DNA of 39,059 nucleotides, from assembly GCA_024220525.1 (NCBI GenBank), contig JAMYWO010000073.1:1-39059 (forward strand), read 5' to 3'. The translations under genes were made by a program, and so were the position numbers. The notes under the pieces are model-generated. The model had not been told where the DNA came from, ran no database searches, and was given only the letters and a program-made list of their open reading frames with translations. The DNA comes from Cochliopodium minus (Eukaryota; Discosea; Himatismenida; Cochliopodiidae). Positions 10,420 to 19,990 of this stretch are shown piece by piece. Positions within the stretch are counted from its first letter, which is position 1. Each line of letters opens with the position of its first letter.

Positions 10420-11174
10420 TCAACTTATGCTTCTGAATACAACTCTGTCATTGATCCAGAAGCTGCGCACATTGTCTTGGATAAATTGGGAGGGAGAATA
10501 ACCATTGTGCCTTGGGAAACCACTGTTTCCTCTTCTTTTGAGATTACCATGCTTGAAGAATTATGGCAGAAGCACCCAAACAACAAAAGACTCCTTTTCT
10601 TAAAGAAAATTCTTGAAAGATATATCACCTTTATAAGAAACAGTAAATAGTTTTTAATTTTATTTATTTTTATAAAACCCAAATATTAGATTTTAAAATA
10701 TTTTTTGACAGAATTTTTATTAAATATTATTTTTTAATTTGACAGAAATTTTATTTATTATTTAAATTATTTTACATTCCTTTTTTAAAATTATTTTTTT
10801 ATTGATATTTTTATTTTTTTTTATTTGTTCAATTTTTTTATATTCTAGTTTGTTAATTTTTGTTTAATATTAAAATTTTTATTTATTTTGTCAAAACAGA
10901 TAAAAAGATTCCTAAAGCATACATAGACAAAATAAACTTGTGTGATCTCATTGCGAGTGTCATTTTCGAAAGAAGCTTCATAGAGACTACCCCTACTATA
11001 ATCAGCGAGAGCTCCCTTCTCCACGCCCAAGTATCTCTCAATGGAATCTCAAGAGGAGCCCTCTTCTACGATTGGCACTACTATTCTAATAACCAACCTA
11101 ATGTTAACTTGATCACAAATGTCAATGTCCCTATTTTCAAACAATATCTCTACGAAAATTTTTCTTTAGATTAA
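10420..11174 (+). CDS. nucleoside hydrolase (IUNH family), exons 6-7
   Basis: Exon 6 (10420-10642) reads STYASEYNSVIDPEAAHIVL, KLGGRITIVPWETTV. Exon 7 (10900-11174) reads KKIPKAYIDKINLCDLIASV, ending YENFSLD with TAA. The E-Y-N-x-x-x-D-P-E-A-A block is the ribose-binding signature of inosine-uridine-type nucleoside hydrolases, which split nucleosides into base and ribose in purine/pyrimidine salvage. The N-terminal exons lie at 13415-14360 on the same strand, downstream in this scaffold. Exon 5 ends in phase 0 after GN and exon 6 starts in phase 0 with STYASEYN, giving the family's GN-x-x-x-A-E-Y-N. The seven exons total 1,017 nt, or 338 residues, a normal length. The gene is intact but split by contig misordering. 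Confidence 0.9.
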
Positions 11175-11349
11175 ACTAATTTCTAATTTTTAAATTTTGA
11201 TTTGCAATTTAAATATTTAAATTGAATTTTTTTTAAATTATATTAATAATAATATATGAAATTTCATTAATATAAATTAAAAAAAAAATATTCAATATTT
11301 TTATTTCCCAATTTTTTTTTTTCTGTACAAATAAAAAAGAGTTTTTCTT

Positions 11350-12011
11350 TTAGTCAATGAGCTCTACCATTGGAATGAGAGTCTTCCCCAATTCGTCTAT
11401 GTCGGAAGGAGACAAAGCCCTCACATGTTTGAATAACAAAAAGAACATGGAAGGAGACGTGTCGTTGCCATAGTAGATTGCACCTTCATAAACTATCTCG
11501 TTCAAAATGCCATCTCTATTTTCATAAAAGTTTCTTGCCTATTTTGAATTAATATTTTGAATTTTATAATTTGAATTTTAAAGAATAAATTTTAAAAAAT
11601 GAATATTTAAAAAATCTCAGAATTATTTATTTAAAAAATTAAATTTTTTTTTTTGACATTCATATTCAGGCAAGTTAACTTCGTTTTGATGTTTTATAAT
11701 TTATAATTTAAAAAATGTTGAAATAAAAAATCATTAAATAAAATGGAAAATTACATATATTTTTCATTTACCCTGACAAATACAAAAGAAGGTTTATTGT
11801 GGATGATATCATACATATCTTGGCCATATTTCTCGTAGAACTCTAGACTTATGTTGGGAGGAAATTTACGCATCTTGGGACAGAAGATGATCTCCTTGGG
11901 AGTGCCACCTAGATAAAATGCGGTCTTTTCGGTGATGAATTGAACAAGACAATTGCCTGCATGATATTGATTTGGTTTTAACATAGGTGGAAAAGAAAGA
12001 ACTATGTACAT
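11350..12011 (-). CDS. two-exon protein of unknown function, about 142 aa
   Basis: Exon 1 is 11772-12011 (240 nt) from an ATG, with MYIVLSFPPMLKP, FITEKTAFYLGG, EFYEKYGQDMYDI, ending FVFVR at a GTAAAT donor. Exon 2 is 11350-11538 (189 nt with TAA), starting ARNFYENRDG after an AATAG acceptor and ending MVELID. Both junctions are phase 0. The frame stays open upstream of the ATG (TRYLQEP), so an extra 5' exon is possible. I do not recognise the family. It is convergent with the nucleoside hydrolase, whose stop lies about 175 bp away. Confidence 0.65.
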
Positions 12012-12141
12012 TGGCTCTTGAAGATATCTTGTTTTTATAACAAGTAATTAAAAAATAATTAGCTGAAAAATAAATAAAATATTATTTATTTTTTATAATG
12101 ATTTATCTCTTGAATGATGTTTTATATTCATCTATATTCTT

Positions 12142-12429
12142 TCATTTGAAGGTATACCTCGGTATGAAATAATTCAAGGACATCTTTGATAAAAATTTTT
12201 GTGGTGTATCAATATAATTCCTCAGCTCCTCCTTCTCCTCGGTAGATATCTCCCTCCTGCTATGATAATTGTTATTATCTTCATTGTCGTTCTCATCGTT
12301 ATTCTCCTTCCCATATATTATCTTTTTTATTTCGCTTCCACATTCCCTGCAGTAATTATTCTTTATTTCCAATTTTGTCTTGCAACTAGTGCATTCTATA
12401 TAGATTTTTGGTCGTTTATTCTTTCTCAT
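12142..12429 (-). CDS. small zinc-ribbon protein, 95 aa
   Basis: A complete ORF with one zinc ribbon at residues 13-31 (CTSC, 12 residues, CREC), an acidic Asn/Asp/Glu-rich linker and a C-terminal half starting EISTEEKEELRNYIDTPQKF. The ribbon is of the same general type as those in the 8108 gene (Cx2C...Cx2C) but the rest is unrelated. Function unknown. Confidence 0.65.
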   Translation of the reverse strand: MRKNKRPKIYIECTSCKTKLEIKNNYCRECGSEIKKIIYGKENNDENDNEDNNNYHSRREISTEEKEELRNYIDTPQKFLSKMSLNYFIPRYTFK

Positions 12430-12477
12430 TTTTTTGATTTTTTTTTTTGCGCTAGTGAAATAAAGTTAATTGCTTTT

Positions 12478-12554
12478 TTTCATGTGTGAATTGATTATAA
12501 TGCAACGAATACAAACTAATATTATCATTGAGAGGAAATATATAAAGCCCAAAA
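12478..12554 (+). repeat. 77-base contig-end overlap with 9067-9143
   Basis: Identical to 9067-9143. It lies at the very end of this contig and at the very start of the other, in the same orientation. Confidence 0.9.
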
Positions 12555-12555
12555 N
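12555..12555. other. scaffold join (single n)
   Basis: Follows the 77-base overlap. The contig to the right (12556-14623) should precede 10282 by gene structure. Confidence 0.9.
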
Positions 12556-12616
12556 CTAACCAAGTTTAACTTATCCCACATACGTTGAATTAAATAATCC
12601 ATATTCAAACCTATTC

Positions 12617-12839
12617 CATCAGAAAAAATAAAAAATTTGAAATAAAAAATAAAAAATTTGAAATAAAAAATAAAAAATTTGAAATTAAAAATAAAAAATT
12701 TGAAATAAAAAATTTGAAATAAAAAATAAAAAATTTGAAATATGAAATAAAAAATAAAAAATAAAAAATTAAAAGAAATTTAAATAAAAAAATACAAATA
12801 AAAATTAAAAAAAATAAAAAATAAAAATTTTAAAAAAAG
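12617..12839. repeat. intron of AAATTTGAAATAAAAAAT units
   Basis: The unit ATAAAAAATTTGAAATAAA recurs at least five times between 12630 and 12745. The same unit is found at about 1225-1260 and 14400-14590. It is the last intron of the S28 peptidase gene and ends in the acceptor AAAAG at 12839. Confidence 0.75.
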
Positions 12840-13033
12840 ATCCATGGCACACAAGCGGATTTTTGAAAAGCCCAAAACCAGAACTTCCTGTTGTTGTTAT
12901 CCCTGCTAGTGGCCACCATCTGGACTTGAGAGCTCCTAACCCTGCTGATCCTATCTCCATCACATTGGCTCGTGAGGAAGAAGCATCCTATGTAGAGAAG
13001 TGGCTCAATGAATATTTTCAAAACGCAAAATAA
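12840..13033 (+). CDS. S28 serine carboxypeptidase-like, last exon
   Basis: The exon starts in phase 1 after an AG at 12838-12839 and reads D-PWHTSGFLKSPKPELPVVV, then IPASGHHLDLRAPNPADPIS and YVEKWLNEYFQ, ending at TAA 13031-13033. The D-P-W block and G-H-H-x-D-L-R with the catalytic His are characteristic of peptidase family S28 (lysosomal Pro-X carboxypeptidase and dipeptidyl peptidase 7). These enzymes act in lysosomes or are secreted. The Ser and Asp of the triad are expected in upstream exons, which are not in this contig. The short stretch 12556-12616 before the repeat intron may hold an exon, but I could not assign it. Confidence 0.85.
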
Positions 13034-13414
13034 TTTGAAACTTCCAAAAAAATAATTTAAATAAAATCAAAAAACAAAAATTGCGATAAAAATAATAAAT
13101 TATAAAAAAAATCAATCATAAAAAACTTGTACGTACAAAATTTTACATATGAAACTTTCTACATAAGAATTTCCTCAAAAATTAATTTAACAAATTATTT
13201 TAATATTAATAAATAAATAAAAAAATTAAATAAAAAAATGAAAAATATAAAATGGAAGAATAAATATCCTTCTATCATCCTCAATAACACAATATCAATG
13301 CATACATCCTCACCATTCAAATCGAATTTAATATCTGCGAGAAAATATGCCACATCCCCTCCCACAAGTGATATATTTCTCATTTTTTTCTCACAATAAA
13401 AAAATATTAACGAA
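13034..13414. other. gap between S28 gene and nucleoside hydrolase; weak minus-strand ORF
   Basis: Mostly A/T-rich. On the minus strand from about 13382 a reading frame with protein-like composition begins MRNISLVGGDVAYFLADIKF, LNGEDVCIDIVLL, then drifts into low complexity. It could be a small divergent gene or chance. I give it no function. Confidence 0.3.
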
Positions 13415-14360
13415 ATGTTTCTATTTATGAAAAATGAGATAGATAAAAAGAAGATAATCATAGATTGCGATTGTAAAAACAACAAAATATTTTTTTTTCT
13501 TTATAAAAAACTTGCCGCCAAATTTTAAATAATTTATAAATCTTTTAATAAATTAATTTGTGATAAACATTTTGTTAAAAAAAAAAGGTGGTGTTGATGA
13601 TTTTTCTTCTATTTTGTATCTCTCCAAATCTCCTTACGTGGAAATTGAAGCTATTACCATCGTAGAAGGAAACACAAAGGTGGAGAAATCATCTAAAGCC
13701 ATGGATTATTTCCTAAACACGTATCTAGGTAAAAAAAAATATTTTTTTTTAATTTTTAATTTTTAATTTCAAATTAATTTGTTAATTTTAAAAAATCTAA
13801 AAAAGACAAAAAAATCAACTTTTATGTTGGTTGCAGCGAGCCAATGGTTCCAATAGACAAAATTCCTTCTTGGTTCGGACATGGAGAACACGGTTTTGGA
13901 AGTTATGACGACTTTAAAGTAAATTTTTAATAATATTTTTTATTATTTTTTAATTTTTTATTTTTTTATTTTTTACATTTTTTTATTTCAAATTTTTTAT
14001 TATATTTTTATTTTATTTTATTTTATTTTATTTTATTATTGATTCAAAAAAAATAGATGATTGAGCCGAAAGATTCTCTTAAATTGGAAAAACATGGAGT
14101 CCAATATTTAGTCGAAAGTTTGTCGGAATCTAACGAAAAAAAACCAATTTTGGCCCTTGGTAAAAAAATATTTTTATAAAATATTTTTTTGATTTTTTAA
14201 TTTTATTTTTTTATTTTTTATTTTTTTATTTTTTTTTATTAATTTTTTTCATTAAGGTCCTTTAACAAATATTGCATTAGCTCTTAAAATGAATCCTAAT
14301 TTGGCCGACAAAATAGAACATTTGTGTTGGATGGGAGGGACGTCTTATGCAAAAGGAAAT
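13415..14360 (+). CDS. nucleoside hydrolase (IUNH family), exons 1-5
   Basis: Exon 1 is 13415-13472 (M...KKKIIIDCD). Exon 2 is 13588-13728, exon 3 is 13806-13918, exon 4 is 14057-14159 and exon 5 is 14257-14360. The join of exons 1 and 2 creates IIIDCDCGGVDD, the family's D-x-D-x-G-x-D-D calcium and ribose site. Further signatures are FGHGEHGFG in exon 3, the alpha/beta core ending in ILALG/GPLTNIALAL at exons 4/5, and CWMGG. All phases agree (1, 1, 0, 1, 0). Exons 6-7 are at 10420-11174. The intron after exon 5 is A-rich and runs into the n at 14624. Predicted role: intracellular nucleoside salvage. Confidence 0.92.
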
Positions 14361-14623
14361 GTAAAAGAAAAATAAATGAATATAAAAAATAATAAATAAT
14401 AAAATAAAAAATTTGAAATAAAATAAAACATAAAAACAATAAAAAATAAAATAAAAAATTTGAAATAAAAAAATAAAAAAATAAAAAATAAAAAAATAAA
14501 AAATAAAAAATTTGAAATAAAAAATTTGAAATAATAAAAAATAAAGTAAATAAGGTAAATAAAAAATTTGAAATAAAAAATAAAAAATATAAAATAAAAA
14601 TAAAAAATAAAAAAATAAAAAAA
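14361..14623. repeat. A-rich intron with AAATTTGAAATAAAA units
   Basis: The 5' half of nucleoside hydrolase intron 5. It starts GTAAAAG at 14361 and is composed of ATAAAAAATTTGAAATAAAA units up to the contig end. Confidence 0.75.
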
Positions 14624-14624
14624 N
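14624..14624. other. scaffold join (single n)
   Basis: Cuts the last exon of the first RCC1 gene after KLGLEENKKEI. The sequence to the left is intron DNA of an unrelated gene. Confidence 0.9.
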
Positions 14625-15485
14625 CTTATTTCTTTTTTGTTTTCTTCCAATCCCAATCTTTTGTTAAGACTATTTTATTTTTAAAGTTTTAATTTAAAAA
14701 AATTTAATTTTGATAAAAGAATTTTTTTTTTTTACTTCTCTCCAAAAACAAAAACTTCTCCGTTTTTCTTGTGATAAATTGTGTGGTCAGTTCCACAAAT
14801 GATATCTTCAATATCAAGATCATTCAACAAAAAAGTGGGTGTATTTCTGTTGGTTTCATCTCCCAATCCAAGTTGTCCACTTTCATTACAGCCAAAAACC
14901 AACAAATCTCCATTTTCTTTGTAAATAATTGAATGAGAACCTCCCAATCTGATCATTTTGATCGTTTTATCTTTCATCAACAAAATTGGAGTTGATTGTT
15001 TTTTTATTTCTGGATTTCCAATTCCTAATTGTCCATAAAAATTATTCCCAAACACCAATAATTCTCCATTTTCTTTGTAAATCATTGTATGATTTGATCC
15101 ACATGAAATTAATTTGATTGTTGCATCATTCATCACCAATACTGGTTCAAATTGATCTTCATAATTTCCTATTCCCAATTCTCCATTAAAATTGGATCCA
15201 AATGAAAATAAATCTCCGTTTTTATAGAAGATCAAAGATAAGCAATCTCCCAAACAAATTGATTTTATATTTTGATCCTTCTTCAATAAAATTGGTTTAT
15301 CAGTTTCTTCTATATCTTTTCCAATTCCCAATTGACCAAATCTATTAGCTCCCATTCCAAATAAATCTCCATTATCTTTATTTATTTGAGGGAAAGATAA
15401 AAGGAAGACAATAATAAAAAATTTAGATTTTACAACAATAAAATAAAAGATGTGAGGTATGATATCCACTGCTGATTTTATTCAT
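14625..15485 (-). CDS. RCC1-repeat protein a, 3' end missing at gap
   Basis: Three-exon plan as in the other family members: exon 1 15434-15485 (52 nt, MNKISSGYHTSHLLFYC), exon 2 14736-15375 (640 nt), and exon 3 starting at 14657 (LGLEENKKEI) and cut by the n at 14624. Exon 2 encodes about four RCC1-type blades with the recurring NGDLFxxGxNxxGQLGIG step (NGDLFGMGANRFGQLGIG, NGELLVFGNNFYGQLGIG, NGDLLVFGCNESGQLGLG). RCC1 propellers are protein-interaction or GEF scaffolds; no catalytic role is proven for this family. Intron 1 is 58 nt and begins GTAAAATCTAAA. Confidence 0.85.
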
Positions 15486-15589
15486 TTTTTTCATTTTTAT
15501 TTTATTAATTTTAAAAATTGGGCTGTGAAACTGATTATAGATTTATTTATATCTTGATAAATAGGCACAGAAAAAAAATTGGGGTACCA

Positions 15590-16938
15590 TTAAAGAAATG
15601 AAAGTTGAATGATAAAGAAAAGAAGATATTTTGGAAGTTTAGATGAAATTTTCTTTTGGAAATGTTTTGAAACAAGAACAAATTCAAGAATAGATTTTTT
15701 TGTTTGATTTGAGAAAAAAGAGTGAGTTTGAGGAGACCATTCAAACACATCACCTGATCCAATAAACATCAAAGAAGGATTGTTAAAAATCAACTCATGT
15801 GAATATTCAATTGAAGAAAAATATCCTCTTGCAAAAACTTTTCCATCATTGAAATGAATGAAAGAAGAATTCAAAAAACAATGAACAGATTGAATGTTTT
15901 CATCTTTCATTATTGTTTGAGGTAGTAAAATTTCTTTTTCTGAAATTTCTATGCTTAATTTATAGTTATCATTATATCCAAAACCAATAATTTCTCCATC
16001 TTTTTTCAAAATAAGGGTGTTATAAGATGTTCTAATCATGTTTATATTTTCTATTTTCATCAACAAAGTTGGTATTTCAATTTTTTCTTTATTGTTTTCT
16101 TCCAATCTCAATCTTTTGTTAAGACTATTTTATTTTAAAGTTTTAATTTAAAAAAGTTTTATTTGATAAAAGAGTTTTTTTTTTTACTTGTTTCCAAAAA
16201 AAAAAACTTCTCCATTTTTCTTGTGATAAATAGTATGTTCTCTTCCACAAATAATTTCTTCAATGTCAAGATCATTCAACAAAAAAGTGGGTGTATTTCT
16301 GTTGATTTCATCTCCCAATCCAAGTTGTCCGCTTTCATTATTACCAAAAACCAACAAATCTCCATTTTCTTTGTAAATAATTGAATGATATCCTCCCAAT
16401 CTTATCATTTTGATCGTTTTATCTTTCATCAACAAAATTGGAGTTGATTGTTTTTTTATTTCTAAATTTCCAATTCCTAATTGTCCAAATTCATTGCTCC
16501 CAAACACCAATAATTCTCCATTTTCTTTGTAAATCATTGTATGACTTGATCCACATGAAATTAATTTGATTGTTGAATCATTCATCACCAATACTGGTTC
16601 ATATTGATCTTCATAATTTCCTATTCCCAATTCTCCATCAAAATTGTATCCAAATGAAAATAAATCTCCATTTTTATAGAAGATCAAAGAAAAGCAATCT
16701 CCCAAACAAATTGATTTTATATTTTGATCCTTCTTCAATAAAATTGGTTTATCTGTTTCTACAATGCCTTTTCCAATTCCTAATTGACCGAAGCTATTAT
16801 CTCCCATTCCAAATAAATCTCCATTATCTTTATTTATTTGAAGGAAAGTATAAAGGAAGAACAATAATAACAAATTCAGATTTTACAACAATAAAATAAA
16901 AGATGGAATGAAAAATATCCACTGCTTATTCTATTCAT
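15590..16938 (-). CDS. RCC1-repeat protein b, 404 aa, complete
   Basis: Exon 1 is 16887-16938 (52 nt, MNRISSGYFSFHLLFYC), exon 2 is 16188-16827 (640 nt) and exon 3 is 15590-16112 (523 nt), giving 404 residues. Phases are 1 and 2, as in all copies. Exon 2 holds the RCC1 blades. Exon 3 adds a further blade (DGEIIGFGYNDNYKLS) and a C-terminal region with FIGSGDVFEWSPQTHSFF, TKKSILEFVLVSKHF, KLPKYLLFFIIQ. That end resembles the C-terminus of the LRR gene at 204-960 and is F-box-like (LPKYLL). From 16014 rightward this gene lies inside the 8.5-kb duplication; its 3' half lies outside, so it is one edge of the duplication. Confidence 0.88.
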
Positions 16939-17027
16939 TTTTTTTTTTCAGAATTGTTAAATGAAAATTAGACTTAATAAAAAGAGGATGTTAACCCATT
17001 GGTCCTTGATTCTTAATTCCCAAAAAA

Positions 17028-17611
17028 TCAAAAATGATCAACAAAAAGTTTCTTAACCAATTCAACAATGTTGAACTCATTTCCAAATTTGAAAAGTTTC
17101 TTAGATTGTTCTGGATTAGTGTCAAATTGTGAAAGTCTCACAAAGTTGAGTCCTTCGATTAACTAGTGAATCCATCCATTGTAGACTGTACAATTTATAA
17201 TGCATTTCGGTGGAAGGACCAATAGTGTAAAGAGAATTTGGTTTTGAAGTACATTAACTCTCCAATTTAGACAATCTTGGTCTAGAGTAGTTTTCCAAAA
17301 ATTTTTTTTTGTAATTAATCCACACCTCTTTTAGGAATAGTCTTCGTGACCACTTCAGTGAGAACTAAGTTAATTTTAATTTTGTTTGAGAGAAGTTTTT
17401 TATTAAAAAAATCCACTGAGAAAATCTCAGGTTTGTTAATTTGGTGACTCCTTCCGATTTGAATGTAAAGGGCATTAGTTTCCGGACTGTTTATGTAACC
17501 CAAAGATTGTACTTTGAAAAGTTTCTTCTCTTTGACTAAGTTAAAATGAAATAAAATTTGTTCCTCCTTTAAAGAAGGGCTGAAATTAAAAAAATTTCCA
17601 AACATCATCAT
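17028..17611 (-). pseudogene. decayed two-exon gene, possibly BTB-like at its 3' end
   Basis: A reading frame from MMMFGNFFNF at 17611 joins through a possible 44-nt GT-AG intron (17282-17325) to DQDCLNWRVNVLQNQILFTL. It meets an in-frame TAG at 17163-17165 and then remains open for 44 codons (LNFVRLSQFDTNPEQSKKLF, GNEFNIVELVKKLF) to a TGA at 17028. The last part resembles the end of a BTB/POZ fold (helix pair after a 'NPEQ..KLxKFGNxFxIxELV' pattern), but this is a weak call. The internal stop argues for a pseudogene. The duplicate copy has the same stop. Confidence 0.4.
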
Positions 17612-17711
17612 ACAAATTGGTATATCAAATCAAAAATGGAAAGAAGATTTATTAAAATATTTTCTTAGAAATACTTCCTTTTTATAAATGCCAATTTATA
17701 ATCACCATATC

Positions 17712-18254
17712 CTGTGAAACTGATTATAGATTTATATTTATATCTTGATAAAGAGGCACAGAAAAAATATTGGGGTACCATTAAAGAAATGAAAGTTGAA
17801 TGATAAAGAAAAGAAGATATTTTGGAAGTTTAGATGCAATTTTCTTTTGGAAATGTTTTGAAACAAGAACAAATTCAAGAATAGATTTTTTTGTTTGATT
17901 AGAGAAAAAAGAGTGAGTTTGAGGAGACCATCCAAACACATCACCTGATCCAATAAACATCAAAGAAGGATTGTTAAAAATCAACTCATGTGAACATTTT
18001 TTTGAAGAAAAGTATCCTCTTGCAAAAACTTTTCCATCATTGAAATGTATGAAAGAAGAATTCATAAAACAATGAACAGATTGAATATTTTCATCTTTCA
18101 TTATTGACTGAGAAGGTAATATTGCAAATTCTGAAATTTCCATACTTAATTTATGGTTATAATTGGATCCAAAACCAATAATTTCTCCATCTTTTTTCAA
18201 AATAAGGGCGTGTTTATATTGAGTTCTAATCATATTTATATTTTCCATTTTCAT
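17712..18254 (-). pseudogene. RCC1 3'-exon fragment plus 3' flank
   Basis: Encodes MKMENINMIRT through GSGDVFGWSPQTHSFF to the LPKYLLFFIIQLSFL end. Together with its 3' flank (17712-17780) it matches RCC1 b exon 3 and its 3' flank (15521-16060) closely. It lacks the exon's first residues (LRLEENNKEKIEIPTLL) and has no splice acceptor upstream, only TAATAAAAAAAAA before the ATG. It sits about 30 bp downstream of RCC1 c, so it could serve as an alternative end by readthrough, but a leftover from unequal crossing-over is simpler. Confidence 0.7.
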
Positions 18255-18285
18255 TTTTTTTTTATTAATTTTAATTTAAATTTAT

Positions 18286-19631
18286 TCAAAGAGAAAGTTG
18301 AATAACAGAGTAAAGAAGATATTTTGGAAGTTTAGATGCAATTTTCTTTTGGAAATGTTTTGAAACAAGAACAAATTCAAGAATTGATTTTTTAGTTTCA
18401 TTTGAGAAAAAAGAGTGAGTTGGAGGAGACCATTCAAGCACATCACCTGATCCAATAAACATCAAAGAAGGATTGTTAAAAACCAACTCATGTGAAAATT
18501 TTTTTGAAGAAAAATATCCTCTTGCAAAAACTTTTCCATCATTAAAATGAATGAAAGAAGAATTCATAAAACAATGAACAGATTGAATGTTTTCATCTTT
18601 CATTATTGAATGAGAAGCTAATATTGCAAATTCTGAAATTTCTATGCTTAATTTTTGGTTATAATTTGATCCAAAACCAATAATTTCTCCATCTTTTTTT
18701 AAAATAAGCGTGTGTTTATTATGAGTTTTAATCATATTTATATTTTCTATTTTTATCAACAAAGTTGGTATTTTTATTTTTTCATCTTTTTCTTCCAATC
18801 CCAAACTTTTGTTTTTGCGAATTTAAATAATTGTCAAATCAAATAAGTTTAAAAAAGAACAAAAAAAATATTTTTTTACTTGTTTCCAAAAAAAAAAACT
18901 TCTCCGTTTTTCTTTTGATAAATTGTGTGATCATATCCACAAACAATATCTTCAATATCAAGATCATTCAACAAAAAAGTGGGTGTATTTCTGTTGATTT
19001 CATCTCCCAATCCAAGTTGTCCTTTTTCATTACGACCAAAAACCAACAAATCTCCATTTTCTTTGTAAAAAATTGAATGATAATCTCCCAATCTGATCAT
19101 TTTGATCGTTTTATCTTTCATCAACAAAATTGGTGTTGATTGTTTTTCTATTTCTGATTTTCCAATTCCTAATTCTCCATATTCATTTCTCCCAAACACC
19201 AATAATTCTCCATTTTCTTTGTAAATCATTGTATGACTTGATCCACATGAAATTAATTTGATTGTTGAATCATTCATCACCAATACTGGTTCAAATTGAT
19301 CTTCATAATTTCCTATTCCCAATTCTCCATCAAAATTGTATCCAAATGAAAATAAATCTCCGTTTTTATAGAAGATCAAAGAAAAGCCATTTCCCAAACA
19401 AATTGATTTTATATTTTGATCCTTCTTCAATAAAATTGGTTTATCTGTTTCTTCTATTTCTCTTCCAATTCCTAATTGACCAAATCTATTATCTCCCATT
19501 CCAAATAAATCTCCATTATCTTTATTTATTTGAGGGAAAGTATAAAAGGAAGAACAATAATAACAAATTTAGATTTTACAACAATAAAATAAAAGATGGA
19601 ATGAATGATATCCACTGCTGATTCTATTCAT
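18286..19631 (-). CDS. RCC1-repeat protein c, 403 aa, complete
   Basis: Exon 1 is 19580-19631 (52 nt, MNRISSGYHSFHLLFYC), exon 2 is 18880-19519 (640 nt) and exon 3 is 18286-18805 (520 nt), giving 403 residues. Introns are 60 and 74 nt, phases 1 and 2. The blades follow the same NGDLFxFGxNxxGxLGIG pattern (NGDLFGMGDNRFGQLGIG, NGELLVFGRNEYGELGIG, NGDLLVFGRNEKGQLGLG). The C-terminus is KLPKYLLYSVIQLSL. It differs from gene b at scattered residues, so it is an older paralogue than the 8.5-kb duplication. Confidence 0.88.
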
Positions 19632-19822
19632 TTTTTTTTATTATAATCCTCAACCCATTTTAAATTCAAAAGATGCAAAGAAAATTTTTATCTGAATCAA
19701 ATATATGCTCCAAATATGTGAATATAATGCTATACTCAAATTCCTACAACTCATTTTTAAAAATTAAAAAGAATTTGAAAACATAAATTTTGATAAAGTT
19801 GATCAAATTTTTTTAATGAGGA

Positions 19823-19990
19823 TTTATAATTGTCCCTCCAGTTGTTGCAGATGGATCTTGTGGTTTTAGAAGTCTTCTCTTCATATTCTTCAATCTCTTC
19901 GCTTCATATTTTCATTGAGAACTCACTTCTGATTCTTTAATTAAGAATGATATATTAGGATCTCTCAAGTGCCTTCTCAAGATATCCATT
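19823..19990 (+). pseudogene. OTU-like cysteine protease remnant
   Basis: The plus strand reads IIVPPVVADGSCGFRSLLF. D-G-x-C-x-F-R-S-L is the catalytic Cys block of the OTU deubiquitinase fold. The frame stops soon after, and another frame continues with protein-like sequence (SLIKNDILGSLKCLLKISIA). No His block is found. A decayed gene or an exon of an unrecognised gene; the motif alone supports the call. Confidence 0.4.

Noticed and set aside
9067-12554. A small circular element or a site-specific repeat, because 77 bases are shared by both ends of this region
   Set aside because: The length is a typical assembler k-mer, the region contains an n at 10281, and the nucleoside hydrolase shows that another contig precedes 10282. 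A contig overlap explains everything.
14345-14656. Minus-strand ORF of Phe/Tyr/Ile repeats, and similar frames at 35238-35606
   Set aside because: Translations of A/T-rich intron repeats. One even crosses the n at 14624.
16570-16899. Plus-strand ORF of 109 codons antisense to RCC1 genes, repeated at 19262, 25113 and 27805
   Set aside because: It mirrors the repeated, conserved RCC1 coding frame on the other strand. The sense frame has domain motifs and conserved splicing; the antisense has none.
17163-17165. Reassigned stop codons (TAA/TAG read as an amino acid)
   Set aside because: Intact genes here end at TAA with conserved lengths. In-frame stops occur only in decayed genes or in the error-rich tail.
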